Below are positions 1 through 8,215 of a stretch of DNA of 64,000 nucleotides, in pieces. The first letter of the stretch is position 1. Each line of letters opens with the position of its first letter. The notes beneath the pieces were generated by a model, which did no database searches, was not told the DNA's origin, and was given only the letters and a program-made list of their open reading frames with translations. The DNA is taken from the NCBI RefSeq assembly GCF_006861775.1, contig NZ_VDGG01000005.1, positions 1 to 64,000 of the forward strand, given 5' to 3'. A program made the position numbers and the translations under genes. The stretch is from Psychrobacillus soli (GTDB lineage: Bacteria; Bacillota; Bacilli; Bacillales_A; Planococcaceae).

Positions 1-305
1 ATCGAGCTGGTGAACTGAAAAACGCTGGCAAACGAAATACACGAGAAACGTCCCTTGCGAAGTGGCAAGCATGTGATTTTGCCAACCAAGCAGCTGATGA
101 TGCCGTTCAAATTCACGGGGCAAATGGCTACTCAGACGAATATCCAGTAGAACGTTATTTACGTAATTCTAAAGCACCTGTTATTTACGAAGGAACGCGT
201 GAAATCCATACAGTCATGCAAGCTGAATACGTATTAGGATACCGTGAGGACAAACAGCTAAACAAAATGCTACCTGCTTGGGAGCAAGAATTGATCAAAT
301 CATAA
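1..305 (+). CDS. Acyl-CoA dehydrogenase, C-terminal part (cut by left edge)
   Basis: The open frame enters from the left edge (codons in phase with position 3) and ends at TAA 303-305, leaving about 100 residues. They match the C-terminal helical domain of acyl-CoA dehydrogenases: [19 protein letters not shown] followed by a YEGTREIH segment, the usual FAD and dimer contact region near the end of the family. The enzyme would oxidise acyl-CoA thioesters to 2-enoyl-CoA in the cytoplasm and pass electrons to ETF. Chain-length preference cannot be judged from the fragment. A hairpin about 50 bases downstream probably ends the transcript. Confidence 0.9.
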   Translation, partial: RAGELKNAGKRNTRETSLAKWQACDFANQAADDAVQIHGANGYSDEYPVERYLRNSKAPVIYEGTREIHTVMQAEYVLGYREDKQLNKMLPAWEQELIKS

Positions 306-352
306 CTACATCAAAAGAGCATTTTACAGAGTTGACTTAACGTGCGATTAAG

Positions 353-389
353 AAGTAATCGGCCATATATTAAATGGCTGGTTACTTTT
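353..389 (+). terminator. Terminator-like hairpin after acyl-CoA dehydrogenase
   Basis: Imperfect stem AAGTAATCGGCCAT pairs with ATGGCTGGTTACTT around a short AT loop, followed by TTTTCGTGTTTTT. It sits between the acyl-CoA dehydrogenase stop and the metallophosphoesterase gene. Confidence 0.7.
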
Positions 390-458
390 CGTGTTTTTAA
401 GTAGAAATAACTCTCTTATCTTTAGTTTTCATGAAAACATATTTTTAATTAGTTTTTT

Positions 459-467
459 TGATATAAT
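459..467 (+). promoter_or_regulatory. Extended -10 promoter of metallophosphoesterase gene
   Basis: TGATATAAT is an extended -10 (TGn plus TATAAT) about 30 bases before the ATG at 500. No good -35 is visible at 17 bases, which is common for extended -10 promoters. Confidence 0.55.
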
Positions 468-499
468 ATTCTTAATATTTTATTTTTGGGGATGAGTTA

Positions 500-1585
500 A
501 TGATTGAAGTAAGGCAACTACAATTGGATAAAACAAAACGAATGATAGTCATTTCAGATATACATGCAAATCTACAGCTATTTAAAAATCTTTTACAAAA
601 AGTAGTTTATACAGAGGATGATTATTTATTCGTCAACGGCGACCTATGCGAAAAAGGGCTAAATAGTTTAGAGGTAGTGGAATTTGTTAGAGACTTGTCT
701 GAAAAATTCAGTAGTGTCTATGTAACAAAAGGAAACTGTGATCTAGTCCATCGTTATGTGTTTCATGGAAGTAAGGGCATCATTCCGTATATGAATAGAC
801 AAGAGCATTCCATTTTAAATGAAATGCTAGCAAACCATAGTAAAACATTAGATGATTTCAATAACTTAGAAGAATTAGCACACTTTTATCGCCAATATTT
901 TCATGAAGAGATTGATTGGATAGAATCATTACCAATTGCTTATGAAACGGATGATTTTATTATTATTCATGCAGGTATCGAAAACAAAGAAAATTGGAGA
1001 GAGACAAAAGAAGAGACTGCTTTATATATGCAAGAATTTTATAACCAAGCGCACCAAGCTGAGAAATTAGTCATCGTAGGTCATTGGCCAGTCGTGAATT
1101 ATCGTGCAAATCAAATTAGTTCCCATAATCCAATCATCGATCTAAGTAAAAAAGTCATTGCACTAGATGGGGGAAACCAGATAAAGAAAGATGGACAGCT
1201 AAACGCGCTAATTATCCATAATGGAACGTATACACATACATACGCCGATGAGTTAACAAGCGAAATGATTGTGCGAAAAGAATTTAAAGATTCGACGAAA
1301 AGGGTAGGAACTGTGACATATCCAAATTACGATATGCAAATAATACGACAAGAGAAATACTTTACCCTGTGTGAAAATACGAATCTCGGTATAGAACAAT
1401 GGATTAAAAATGAATATCTACAATTGGAGAATGAAGCGATACTTTCCAAAACGGACGTGAGCACAACTTTTCTATCTGTTAAACAAGGGGAAAAAGTGTG
1501 GATGGTTGATAATGAATGTGATGGATATATTTTGGTTAAGAAAGAAAATGGAGAGGTTGGCTGGTTGCCAAGAAATTGCTTTTGA
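500..1585 (+). CDS. Metallophosphoesterase with C-terminal SH3-like segment
   Basis: A calcineurin-like phosphoesterase, related to Ser/Thr and diadenosine tetraphosphate phosphatases. The metal-binding motifs appear in order: SDIHAN near residue 19, GDLCEKG near 47, GNCD near 78, IIHAG near 155 and GHWP near 195, which give the Asp, His and Asn ligands of a dinuclear site. After the roughly 270-residue catalytic domain, the last 40 residues (VKQGEKVWMV to GEVGWLPRNCF) read like an SH3-type fold, an unusual addition. The ATG at 500 follows a GGGGATGAG ribosome site. The gene runs into the MBL hydrolase gene, with 29 bases between stop and the chosen start, so the two are probably co-transcribed. 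The substrate is unknown. Confidence 0.85.
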   Translation: MIEVRQLQLDKTKRMIVISDIHANLQLFKNLLQKVVYTEDDYLFVNGDLCEKGLNSLEVVEFVRDLSEKFSSVYVTKGNCDLVHRYVFHGSKGIIPYMNRQEHSILNEMLANHSKTLDDFNNLEELAHFYRQYFHEEIDWIESLPIAYETDDFIIIHAGIENKENWRETKEETALYMQEFYNQAHQAEKLVIVGHWPVVNYRANQISSHNPIIDLSKKVIALDGGNQIKKDGQLNALIIHNGTYTHTYADELTSEMIVRKEFKDSTKRVGTVTYPNYDMQIIRQEKYFTLCENTNLGIEQWIKNEYLQLENEAILSKTDVSTTFLSVKQGEKVWMVDNECDGYILVKKENGEVGWLPRNCF

Positions 1586-1614
1586 ATTCGGAGGAAGAAA
1601 AAGGGGGAAGTGAT

Positions 1615-2577
1615 ATGTTAACAGAAGTAGCAGATGGTATACATAAATTAGTGATCAAATTTCCTACTGGAATGGGAGAGGTGAACTGCTATTTAATAGA
1701 AGGGACAAATGGGTATACAGTGATTGATACGGGAACTGATTCAATAGAAGCAAAAGATGGCTGGAAAAAGGTGTTATCTTCTGGGATCAAGATAGAGAAA
1801 GTGGTCCTTACTCACACGCATCAAGATCATATCGGTCTTGCGAAATGGTTTCAACAGGAGGTAGGGGTACCTGTTATTGTCTCCAATTTGGGATACAAAG
1901 AAATGAAAAAAAATCGGGGCTCGCATGGTAGAAATCGATTAAACAGCCTAATTATTAGACATGGGGGTGTTTCACTTCCTCATAAAATAAATGAAGATCC
2001 TCCCATTTATGATTTCGAACCGGATAGTTTTTTTGAAAACCATCAGCATCTTCAATTAGGTGAAGAATCGTATGAAGCCATTTGGACGCCAGGTCACGCT
2101 CCTGATCACTTTTGCTTTTATAATGAAAATAAGAAGATTATGATCGCTGGTGATCATGTATTAAACAGGATTAGTCCAGTAATTGGTCTATGGTCGGGAG
2201 AAGAAGCAAATCCATTGAAAGATTACTTTTTATCATTGACGGAATTGGAAAAATATCCAGCCGACATTACTTTACCAGGTCATGGCGACTTGATTTCTGA
2301 TCTTCATACGAGAATACACGAACTCGAGGCTAAACATGAACATCGCCTACAACAAGTTTTACTGTCCGTGACAAGTGAAAGTAAAACGGCGTATCAAATT
2401 AGCTACGAAGTATACGGAACCGTAAATATCATCCTCAATTTAAGTTCTTTTATGGCAACACTTACTCGATTATTGTATTTGGAATCGATTGGAAAAGTGG
2501 AACGTCTGGAACTGGATGAGGTAGTAAGCTTCAAGAGGAAAGTGTATATAGGGGAGATTAGTATTAATAACAATTGA
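1615..2577 (+). CDS. MBL-fold metallo-hydrolase
   Basis: A metallo-beta-lactamase superfamily hydrolase of 320 residues. The zinc-binding signature THTHQDHIGL (HxHxDH) lies near residue 67, followed by TPGHAPDH, AGDH and PGHGD, which supply the remaining His and Asp ligands. The C-terminal third looks like the helical extension of the YobT/YqjP group, often annotated as glyoxalase II-like. The open frame extends upstream to 1576, but the AAGGGGGAAG site at 1601-1610 points to the ATG at 1615, so that start is chosen. It probably shares a transcript with the phosphoesterase before it. The substrate cannot be deduced. Confidence 0.85.
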   Translation: MLTEVADGIHKLVIKFPTGMGEVNCYLIEGTNGYTVIDTGTDSIEAKDGWKKVLSSGIKIEKVVLTHTHQDHIGLAKWFQQEVGVPVIVSNLGYKEMKKNRGSHGRNRLNSLIIRHGGVSLPHKINEDPPIYDFEPDSFFENHQHLQLGEESYEAIWTPGHAPDHFCFYNENKKIMIAGDHVLNRISPVIGLWSGEEANPLKDYFLSLTELEKYPADITLPGHGDLISDLHTRIHELEAKHEHRLQQVLLSVTSESKTAYQISYEVYGTVNIILNLSSFMATLTRLLYLESIGKVERLELDEVVSFKRKVYIGEISINNN

Positions 2578-2826
2578 AAGGTAGACAAAGCAAAAATTAT
2601 AAATCCATAAAGAGGAAAAACTGTGAAAGAATCGTCTTTTTTGTAGTATGGAAACAAATTTCGATTCTAGATTAAGACGTGGATTTTGTATTCTATGCAC
2701 TTGTGTATTGACCTTCTACACTTTGTTGATTGCTTGATTCGAAAGTAGATTATGTTGTTTTAATAATGGATACGAGGATTTATCTTCGTTATATCACTTG
2801 TTTTATATGTGTTTTTGTATGACTAT

Positions 2827-2834
2827 GATATAAT
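2827..2834 (+). promoter_or_regulatory. Promoter of putative antitoxin RNA
   Basis: An extended -10 element (TG, one base, TATAAT) with TATAAT at 2829-2834. It points rightward toward the 3' end of the convergent toxin gene and would start an RNA near 2841. Confidence 0.5.
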
Positions 2835-2840
2835 GGACAT

Positions 2841-2987
2841 ATAATAAAAAAGACTGAGCGTCTCAGAAACGCCCAGTCAATGCAGCTGACATACCGCCTG
2901 AAGTGCGGTTGGCCAAGTTGTACGAGTGTTTCTAGAAAAAAGTAACTACCCTACACTTTGGTCGAGCGGAGGGGGTTACTTTTTTTT
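2841..2987 (+). ncRNA. Putative antisense antitoxin RNA (RatA/SR4-like)
   Basis: Inferred RNA of about 145 nt, starting just after the extended -10 at 2829-2834 and ending at the hairpin 2940-2980 (AAGTAAC pairing with GTTACTT around a GC-rich inner stem), followed by a run of T. It would be convergent with, and complementary to, the 3' end of the small toxin gene and its 3' untranslated region. This is the arrangement known for txpA/RatA and bsrG/SR4 of Bacillus subtilis. A second hairpin (CCGCCTGAAGTGCGG) lies in the middle. No experimental support is available here. Confidence 0.5.
2846..2878 (-). terminator. Terminator of toxin mRNA
   Basis: On the minus strand GACTGGGCG pairs with CGCTCAGTC around a short loop and is followed by a run of T. 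It lies about 100 bases past the toxin stop codon, giving the toxin mRNA a 3' tail that overlaps the putative antisense RNA. Confidence 0.75.
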
Positions 2988-3086
2988 GTTGGTCTTTAAA
3001 GCAACTAAAGCAACAATCGCTGTTAACGTTGTTACTAGAAATATACCAAACTGAAATAGCATATTCATTGCCTCATAAGTTACCAA
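2976..3086 (-). CDS. Small holin-like type I toxin (Hol_Tox/TxpA-like)
   Basis: A 36-residue peptide starting at TTG (3084-3086) and ending at TAA (2976-2978). It begins LVTYEAMNMLFQFGIF, continues with a hydrophobic membrane segment (residues about 9-30) and ends with a lysine tail TNKKK. The YEAM...FGxF opening, single membrane helix and basic tail are typical of the holin-like toxin family found beside antisense RNAs in Bacillales. An AAAGGGGGTG ribosome site precedes the TTG by about 9 bases and is buried in a stable hairpin. The peptide would insert in the membrane and depolarise it if translated freely. It is too short for most gene callers. Natural role is unknown. Confidence 0.75.
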   Translation of the reverse strand: MVTYEAMNMLFQFGIFLVTTLTAIVALVALKTNKKK

Positions 3087-3091
3087 ATCTA

Positions 3092-3117
3092 GGCACCCCC
3101 TTTCTCAAGGGAGTGCC
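3092..3117 (-). promoter_or_regulatory. Hairpin hiding the toxin ribosome binding site
   Basis: On the minus strand GGCACTCCCTT (3117-3107) pairs with AAGGGGGTGCC (3102-3092) around a GAGA loop: 11 base pairs with one G-U. The right arm is the toxin ribosome binding site, so translation should be blocked until the stem opens or the mRNA is processed. Such sequestration is known for other type I toxins. Confidence 0.7.
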
Positions 3118-3397
3118 AACCGCCCATCCGCTTAATATCACTGCTACTATTATTTTATCATTTTCACTATTAAATTTCATTAACCCGTCTAACTTAAAGA
3201 AGTAAAACATGCAACTAAGATTGTGAGGGAATAGAATCTTCTACGATTTTGAATAGAAATTCATCATTTCCATGAGTTTAGTGTGTAGTTTTATTTTTTT
3301 ATGGAACTAGCTTAAATATACGTGAATTATACTGCAGACAATCTGAATTATAAGAATGTCTACAGCTTTAATTATCAGAAAAATAAATCTTTTGTTG
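3118..3397. other. Intergenic region, toxin upstream side
   Basis: AT-rich DNA between the toxin gene and the ArsR-type regulator. It must hold the leftward toxin promoter (TAAAAT and TGATATTAA-like -10 candidates are visible on the minus strand, none convincing). No gene is supported here. Confidence 0.4.
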
Positions 3398-3438
3398 ATT
3401 CTATATTTATCGAATGATATATTCAGAGTATATAGAAT
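3398..3438 (+). promoter_or_regulatory. Candidate operator before ArsR-type regulator
   Basis: ATTCTATA (3398-3405) is repeated in inverted form as TATAGAAT (3431-3438), 18 bases before the start codon, with further AT dyad symmetry between. This fits autoregulation by the winged-helix regulator encoded next, but is unproven. Confidence 0.4.
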
Positions 3439-3455
3439 ATTAAAGAGGTGCTGTA

Positions 3456-4499
3456 ATGGAGGTCTTAAATCTAACAAGTAGGAAGAGAGAAACGTATCAA
3501 GTTCAATTAAAATACTCCGTTTTATGGGAGTGTGCATTAGGAATTGCTGCAATTACGAATACGCCTATAATTAAAACACTAGAAAAACCAGTGGAATATT
3601 GGAAAGAAATAAAAGAATCACTACCTGTGAAACTATTAGTTGAATTAGACTATGTAGAAAACAAAAATACTTGGAAAGCCTTACTGCAGTTACTGCATCA
3701 ACGAGACTTCACTGATTTAAAGGAGTTTACTAACTATATTCGGAAACTTTCCATGCCAGATTTCATATTTATTTGTATTCCATTTATTGGGAATAACTAT
3801 CAAGAACTAAGAAGGAATGCCTCATTAGGTGAGCAATTGGCCATGAAGGAAATGATGAAAATTACGAAGGATAACTCCTTTTTTCCACGGTATATTGAAT
3901 TCATTTGCCAGGTTAATAGCAAACGGTTAAAAGAACATCTTATCAGCGTAATGACGGGATGGTATGAGGAAGTTATTAAGAAAGAGGTGGAGCAACTTCA
4001 TACTATTTTGCAAATAGATTATGAAATGAAGAGAGAGATGGCAGACAAAATGTCGACTGAAGAACTAGTCGAATGGACGACTGGGGGCATTACGTATTTA
4101 CCTGAACTTAATGTATCCAATGTATTATTAATCCCGCAATACATTTATCGTCCGTGGAATATTGAGGCAGATTTAGAAAACACAAAAGTATTTTACTATC
4201 CAATTGCAAATGAAAGCATTACACCAAATGATCGGTACACACCAAATAATTTTTTAGTATTAAAACATAAAGCATTGGGAGATGAGGTGCGTCTCCGTAT
4301 AGTTAAATTACTGGAAGAACAAAATCTTACGTTACAAGACATCACGGAGAAATTAAACATAGGCAAATCAACCATCCATCATCATCTGAAAATTCTCAGA
4401 GCAGCTAAGTTAGTAGAGATTATCGATGCAAAGTATGCGCTTAAAAGAAATTCGCTAGATATGTTATCAAAAGAATTAGAGTTTTATCTAAATCAATGA
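3456..4499 (+). CDS. ArsR-family winged-helix transcriptional regulator (long form)
   Basis: A 347-residue protein with an ArsR/HTH_5 DNA-binding domain at the C-terminus (about residues 268-330: ALGDEVRLRIVKLL, then TLQDITEKLNIGKSTIHHHL as the helix-turn-helix, then a wing). The preceding 260 residues are helical and hydrophilic, with no recognised domain; long Bacillales regulators of this kind often sit beside MFS transporters. It begins at ATG 3456 after AAAGAGGTG. Its stop overlaps the MFS start by four bases (ATGA), so translation is coupled and the regulator probably controls the exporter. The effector is unknown. Confidence 0.85.
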   Translation: MEVLNLTSRKRETYQVQLKYSVLWECALGIAAITNTPIIKTLEKPVEYWKEIKESLPVKLLVELDYVENKNTWKALLQLLHQRDFTDLKEFTNYIRKLSMPDFIFICIPFIGNNYQELRRNASLGEQLAMKEMMKITKDNSFFPRYIEFICQVNSKRLKEHLISVMTGWYEEVIKKEVEQLHTILQIDYEMKREMADKMSTEELVEWTTGGITYLPELNVSNVLLIPQYIYRPWNIEADLENTKVFYYPIANESITPNDRYTPNNFLVLKHKALGDEVRLRIVKLLEEQNLTLQDITEKLNIGKSTIHHHLKILRAAKLVEIIDAKYALKRNSLDMLSKELEFYLNQ

Positions 4500-5734
4500 A
4501 TAGGGGGAGAAGTAGCACCTTATGGAGGAACCGTCCGTTTTTAATCGTATGGATAGGTAATGTCATTTCCGAATTAGGCGGTGCATTTGGTACTTTTTGC
4601 AATTCAATTCTTATTTATCAGCTGACCAATTCGACGATGGCATTAGGAAGCATGTGGTTACTGTATTTTATACCTTCTCTTATTTTACAATTATTTATTG
4701 GCCCTTTTATTGACCGGTGGAGTCGAAAGTGGATTATGGTATTTTCACAGTGGACGAGAGGTTTAATCTTCCTAATACCACTTGCTTCACTAGCAATTGG
4801 AAATCTAGAAGTGTGGCATATTTATGCAGTTCAAATTGTAATAGGATTAATAACGCCTATTTATATACCTGCAAACCAAGCACTCACACCAACAATTGTC
4901 TCTAAAAATCAGTTAGCAGAAGCAAATGCATATATAGATGGAACTGTCCGATTAATGACTTTTCTAGCTCCGATCTTGGGAGGAATCGTTATTGAGTATA
5001 TTGGCGTTATACCGACTTTGCTATTTGTATGTGGCACACTATTAACAAGTGGAGCACTTTTACTTTTTATTCAAGAAAAAAGAGTTTCTTTAAGTGTAAG
5101 GAAGTCCTGGCTAGAACAATTTATGGAAGGGATTTCTTATTTCTTTAAGCAACGGCTTATCGTCTGGTTAGGAATCTTTTTAGCATTCGTACAGTTTGGA
5201 GTAGGCGTGACAATGGTTGTCACCTTACCTTATATAACAAAAGAATTGTCCGGCAGCTACGCTGAATACGGCTATTTTATGGCAAGTTTTCCACTCGGCT
5301 ATGTAATTGGATCACTACTAGTAGGCAAAATAACATGTAAGAGTCGTAGAGTTTTGATGTTAGGAGCATTGGTGATCGGTGGTCTAACATTTATCGCGCT
5401 AGGATTTAACCATAGCATTATTTTGGGCATAATGACCGAGATGATTGCTGGAATAGCGATGGCATTCTTCGGTGTCCATAACATAACCATCTTTCAGCAA
5501 ACTGTTCCAAACGAATTGATGGGCAAAGTAGCATCTGTCCGACTTTTTATCATTAGAGGGGCAATGCCGCTAGGTGTACTTGTAGGAGGATTTTTAAGTG
5601 AACATTGGGGAATACGAGCACTTTACTTTTTAATCGGATCTATTATTTGTACCGTATCATTACTTGGTATATTTCTTCCTTACTTTAGGTTTATGGATGA
5701 TTTTGATAGTAGGAAAAATAATGGCAGGACATAA
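4496..5734 (+). CDS. MFS transporter (MFS_3/enterobactin-exporter-like)
   Basis: A 412-residue membrane protein with about 12 hydrophobic segments. It starts with a short basic tail then WIGNVISELGGAFG, and carries the loop 2-3 motif GPFIDRWSRKW, the major facilitator G-xxx-D-R-x-x-R signature. The overall look (NQLAEANAYIDGTVRL in the middle) matches the MFS_3 group of drug and siderophore exporters. It overlaps the regulator gene by four bases. The last 50 bases of the gene and the bases just after its stop are repeated at 14566-14621, on the far side of the LysR/TTT gene cluster. Confidence 0.9.
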   Translation: MNRGRSSTLWRNRPFLIVWIGNVISELGGAFGTFCNSILIYQLTNSTMALGSMWLLYFIPSLILQLFIGPFIDRWSRKWIMVFSQWTRGLIFLIPLASLAIGNLEVWHIYAVQIVIGLITPIYIPANQALTPTIVSKNQLAEANAYIDGTVRLMTFLAPILGGIVIEYIGVIPTLLFVCGTLLTSGALLLFIQEKRVSLSVRKSWLEQFMEGISYFFKQRLIVWLGIFLAFVQFGVGVTMVVTLPYITKELSGSYAEYGYFMASFPLGYVIGSLLVGKITCKSRRVLMLGALVIGGLTFIALGFNHSIILGIMTEMIAGIAMAFFGVHNITIFQQTVPNELMGKVASVRLFIIRGAMPLGVLVGGFLSEHWGIRALYFLIGSIICTVSLLGIFLPYFRFMDDFDSRKNNGRT

Positions 5735-5739
5735 TTAAA
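5682..5739 (+). repeat. Direct repeat 1, left copy (3' end of MFS gene)
   Basis: About 58 bp covering the last codons of the MFS gene and its stop. An imperfect direct copy lies at 14566-14621 (about 85% identical by eye, with a 2-base gap); the first 23 bases differ at one position. The pair brackets the LysR/CoA-transferase/TTT cluster. Confidence 0.75.
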
Positions 5740-5884
5740 AAAAATAGAAATAGAATACATTGGAACTACTTAATTCAGTTATGAATAAGATTTTATATGT
5801 GTACGGGTTTTAGTAAATATGGAATCTCCAATCATAGCATGCTTTTGACAACGTTAAGGGGATTAAAAATTGTCGATGCAAGCG

Positions 5885-6007
5885 ATGCTTTCTTTTGCTG
5901 CCATGGAATTTAAAGAAAATGGAAAACTGGACTTGGAAAGGTTCAGAAATGACCTAATAGTGACCTCGGGGAGATCGACTAGTATCGATAATTGCATTAC
6001 ATTTTAA
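5885..6007 (+). pseudogene. Possible gene remnant, 40 codons
   Basis: An ATG-initiated frame of 40 codons (MLSFAAMEFKENGKLDLERF at the start) with protein-like composition but no ribosome site and no extension upstream. It lies in otherwise non-coding DNA between the MFS gene and a terminator. It reads like the C-terminal end of a longer protein whose front is lost; I do not recognise the family. It could also be chance. Confidence 0.35.
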
Positions 6008-6024
6008 AAGAAGTAAAAAATTCA

Positions 6025-6066
6025 AAAAGGAGTTCGGAATATTTCATTCCAAACTCCTTTTGTCTA
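6025..6066 (+). terminator. Rho-independent terminator-like hairpin
   Basis: AAAAGGAGTTCGGAAT pairs with ATTCCAAACTCCTTTT around ATTTC, followed by TGTCT. It lies just after the gene remnant and would work in either direction, separating the MFS side from the LysR island. Confidence 0.65.
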
Positions 6067-6219
6067 CGCTCTTTGATTTATAACTACTAACAAGACCTTT
6101 GCTTTAGAAGGGCAATTTAATAAAGAGATGCTTTTTTGTATATTTGGAAAGAACAGGTCCATTACAGATGCGTATTATATAGGGTTATAGACCCTTTTTC
6201 CTATTTAAAATGAATAAAG

Positions 6220-7164
6220 TTATGTTGTTTTTGAATAGTCAGGTAAGTTGTGAACTCTTATAAAGTTTGAAGTTTGGATTTGTAATTCATCAATGAACTT
6301 TTTGGAAGCCAATGTTAATGGAATGCTCTTTTTAGTAACAATACCATGGACTGAGTAAGCATCAAAATTTTCTTCAATATAGATTGGAACGATTTGATTA
6401 CTCAATACATAGGGATCAGATTGTACAGAGACATCGCCATAAAAACCAACTGCAAAGCTTTCTGAGATAACTTTTTTCATTGACTCAGAACTTCCAGATG
6501 TAAACACAATATTAATTTTGCCAAAGGGTTCTAGTAAGGATTTCATGAAAAAATTTGTAGAATAACCTTCATTAAAAAGAACAAGCGGGTACTGAATAAT
6601 TTCTTTTAAGGAAACAGTCCTTCTTTTTGCTAAGGGGGAGTATTGACCAACATATGCTATTGTTTTACTAGTAAATAAGGGTTTAAAAGATAACCTTGGA
6701 TCTAAGTCTTCATTATATCGCATTGAAACTAATCCAATATTGACCTTTTCTTCCAGTATAAGTTGATTGATAAATAAAGTACCATCTTCAAATACTTTTA
6801 TTTGGACATCAGGATATTGATTTTTAAAAATATTTAAAGACTTCGGTAAAATATTCAGACAAAAGCTTGGAATTGCACCTATTGTTAAGGAGCCATTCAA
6901 TTGATAATTTTGAACACTTATCATATCTTTTAACTCGTCAACTTTTCTTAATATATCTCTAGCTTGTTGAATAATGAGCTTACCAGATTCAGTTGGTGTG
7001 GTCCCTTGTCTTGATCGAGTAAAAATTTTTATATTATAATCTTTTTCTAAACTAGTTATAGATTGGCTAATCGTAGGTTGTGTTATTTGAAGACTTTCTG
7101 CGGCATCGGATATAGAACCAGTATCTGCAATTTCAACAATGTATTTTAAATGATCAATTTTCAT
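6220..7164 (-). CDS. LysR-family regulator of the TTT/CoA-transferase operon
   Basis: A 314-residue LysR-type regulator. Residues 1-60 form the winged helix-turn-helix (GSISDAAESLQITQPTISQS), followed by the linker helix and an effector domain (GSLTIGAIPSFCLNILPKSL onward) of periplasmic-binding-protein type. It is transcribed away from the enoyl-CoA hydratase operon; the 230-base gap between them should hold its binding sites. By family habit it activates the divergent operon when it binds a pathway compound, probably the transported carboxylate or its CoA ester. Start: ATG 7162-7164 with AAAGGAGTGAG upstream on the minus strand. Confidence 0.9.
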   Translation of the reverse strand: MKIDHLKYIVEIADTGSISDAAESLQITQPTISQSITSLEKDYNIKIFTRSRQGTTPTESGKLIIQQARDILRKVDELKDMISVQNYQLNGSLTIGAIPSFCLNILPKSLNIFKNQYPDVQIKVFEDGTLFINQLILEEKVNIGLVSMRYNEDLDPRLSFKPLFTSKTIAYVGQYSPLAKRRTVSLKEIIQYPLVLFNEGYSTNFFMKSLLEPFGKINIVFTSGSSESMKKVISESFAVGFYGDVSVQSDPYVLSNQIVPIYIEENFDAYSVHGIVTKKSIPLTLASKKFIDELQIQTSNFIRVHNLPDYSKTT

Positions 7165-7394
7165 GAACTCACTCCTTTTGGATAAGATAATGGTCTCTAA
7201 TTAGCAGACAGTATACATAATTTACCTATTAAACGAAGTAATGAAAATACTTATCTAAAGGAATTTCCTATAGAAACATAAAAAAGTCGCACTATACAGA
7301 ATATTATAACATGTGTTTTAATTTTAATTAATACCACTCTTCGATTTTATTTAATGTTTTGGCAATAGAAACTTAATTTGAAAGGAAGATTGCT

Positions 7395-8111
7395 TTGAAG
7401 GAAACTCAAGTGTACAACAATTTCCGATTAGATTTTATGAATGAAAACAAGATTTTGGCGGTTACATTTAATAGACCACCTGTCAATGCATTGATTCAGG
7501 AAAGTTATGAAGAATTGAGTTCAATTGTAGAATATGTTAATAATCATTCTGAAATATGTACACTCATTCTTAAAGCAGAGGGGAGAGTTTTCTGTGGAGG
7601 TGCAGATACCAAAGTACTAGCAAAAAACACTCCAGCTGAGGATATTATAAGGCGTCCTAAACTTCGGAAAGTTTGGGAAGATTTATATCACTGTGCTGTA
7701 CCAGTTATTTGCGAATTGAATGGTGCGGCAGTTGGTATGGGGGGGGTATTAGTAGGTTGTTCTGATGTGATTATTTCGACAGAGGCAGGATACTTTGCAA
7801 TTCCAGAAATCAATATTGGACTTATTGGTGGGGCAAAGGGTTTATCAAGAATTTTACCAGAACAAAAGATTAGAACAATGGCTCTTACAGGTATGAGATG
7901 TACTGCTCAAGATGCGTATCGACTTGGAGCAATAGAAGCAATTGTTGAAGAGAGCGAATTAAGTAGCACAGTAATGGAGTATGCAGAAACAATCGCAAGT
8001 AAGGGCTACAAGGTGGTAAGAAAGTGGAAAGAATCTTTTGCATTAACTGAACAATTAGGAATGAAAGAAGGTATTATGCTCGAGCAAAGCTTTAACCATG
8101 ACCTTAAATAA
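7395..8111 (+). CDS. Enoyl-CoA hydratase/isomerase family protein
   Basis: A 238-residue crotonase-fold protein, a little shorter than the usual 255-260. The oxyanion-hole segments are FCGGADTKVL near residue 75 and GAAVGMGGVLVG near 115. The first catalytic Glu position is kept in IPEINIGLIGG; the region of the second shows GGAKGLSRIL, so it may be a hydratase, isomerase or hydrolase variant. It starts at TTG 7395 after AAAGGA. As first gene of an operon with a CoA-transferase and a 3-hydroxyacyl-CoA dehydrogenase, it most likely hydrates the enoyl-CoA made from the imported acid. Confidence 0.85.
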   Translation: MKETQVYNNFRLDFMNENKILAVTFNRPPVNALIQESYEELSSIVEYVNNHSEICTLILKAEGRVFCGGADTKVLAKNTPAEDIIRRPKLRKVWEDLYHCAVPVICELNGAAVGMGGVLVGCSDVIISTEAGYFAIPEINIGLIGGAKGLSRILPEQKIRTMALTGMRCTAQDAYRLGAIEAIVEESELSSTVMEYAETIASKGYKVVRKWKESFALTEQLGMKEGIMLEQSFNHDLK

Positions 8112-8215
8112 GTTTGTTTAATGTAATAAATACAAAAGGAAGCTTAAGAAATATAATAATTGAGCTTGATTGATTTTAAGGAGAAATTAATTATAGGTGA
8201 GGGGGTTGATAGTTT

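Noticed and set aside
2403-2700. Minus-strand frames opposite the MBL gene end
   Set aside because: Shadow frames with low-complexity hydrophobic sequence and no ribosome sites.
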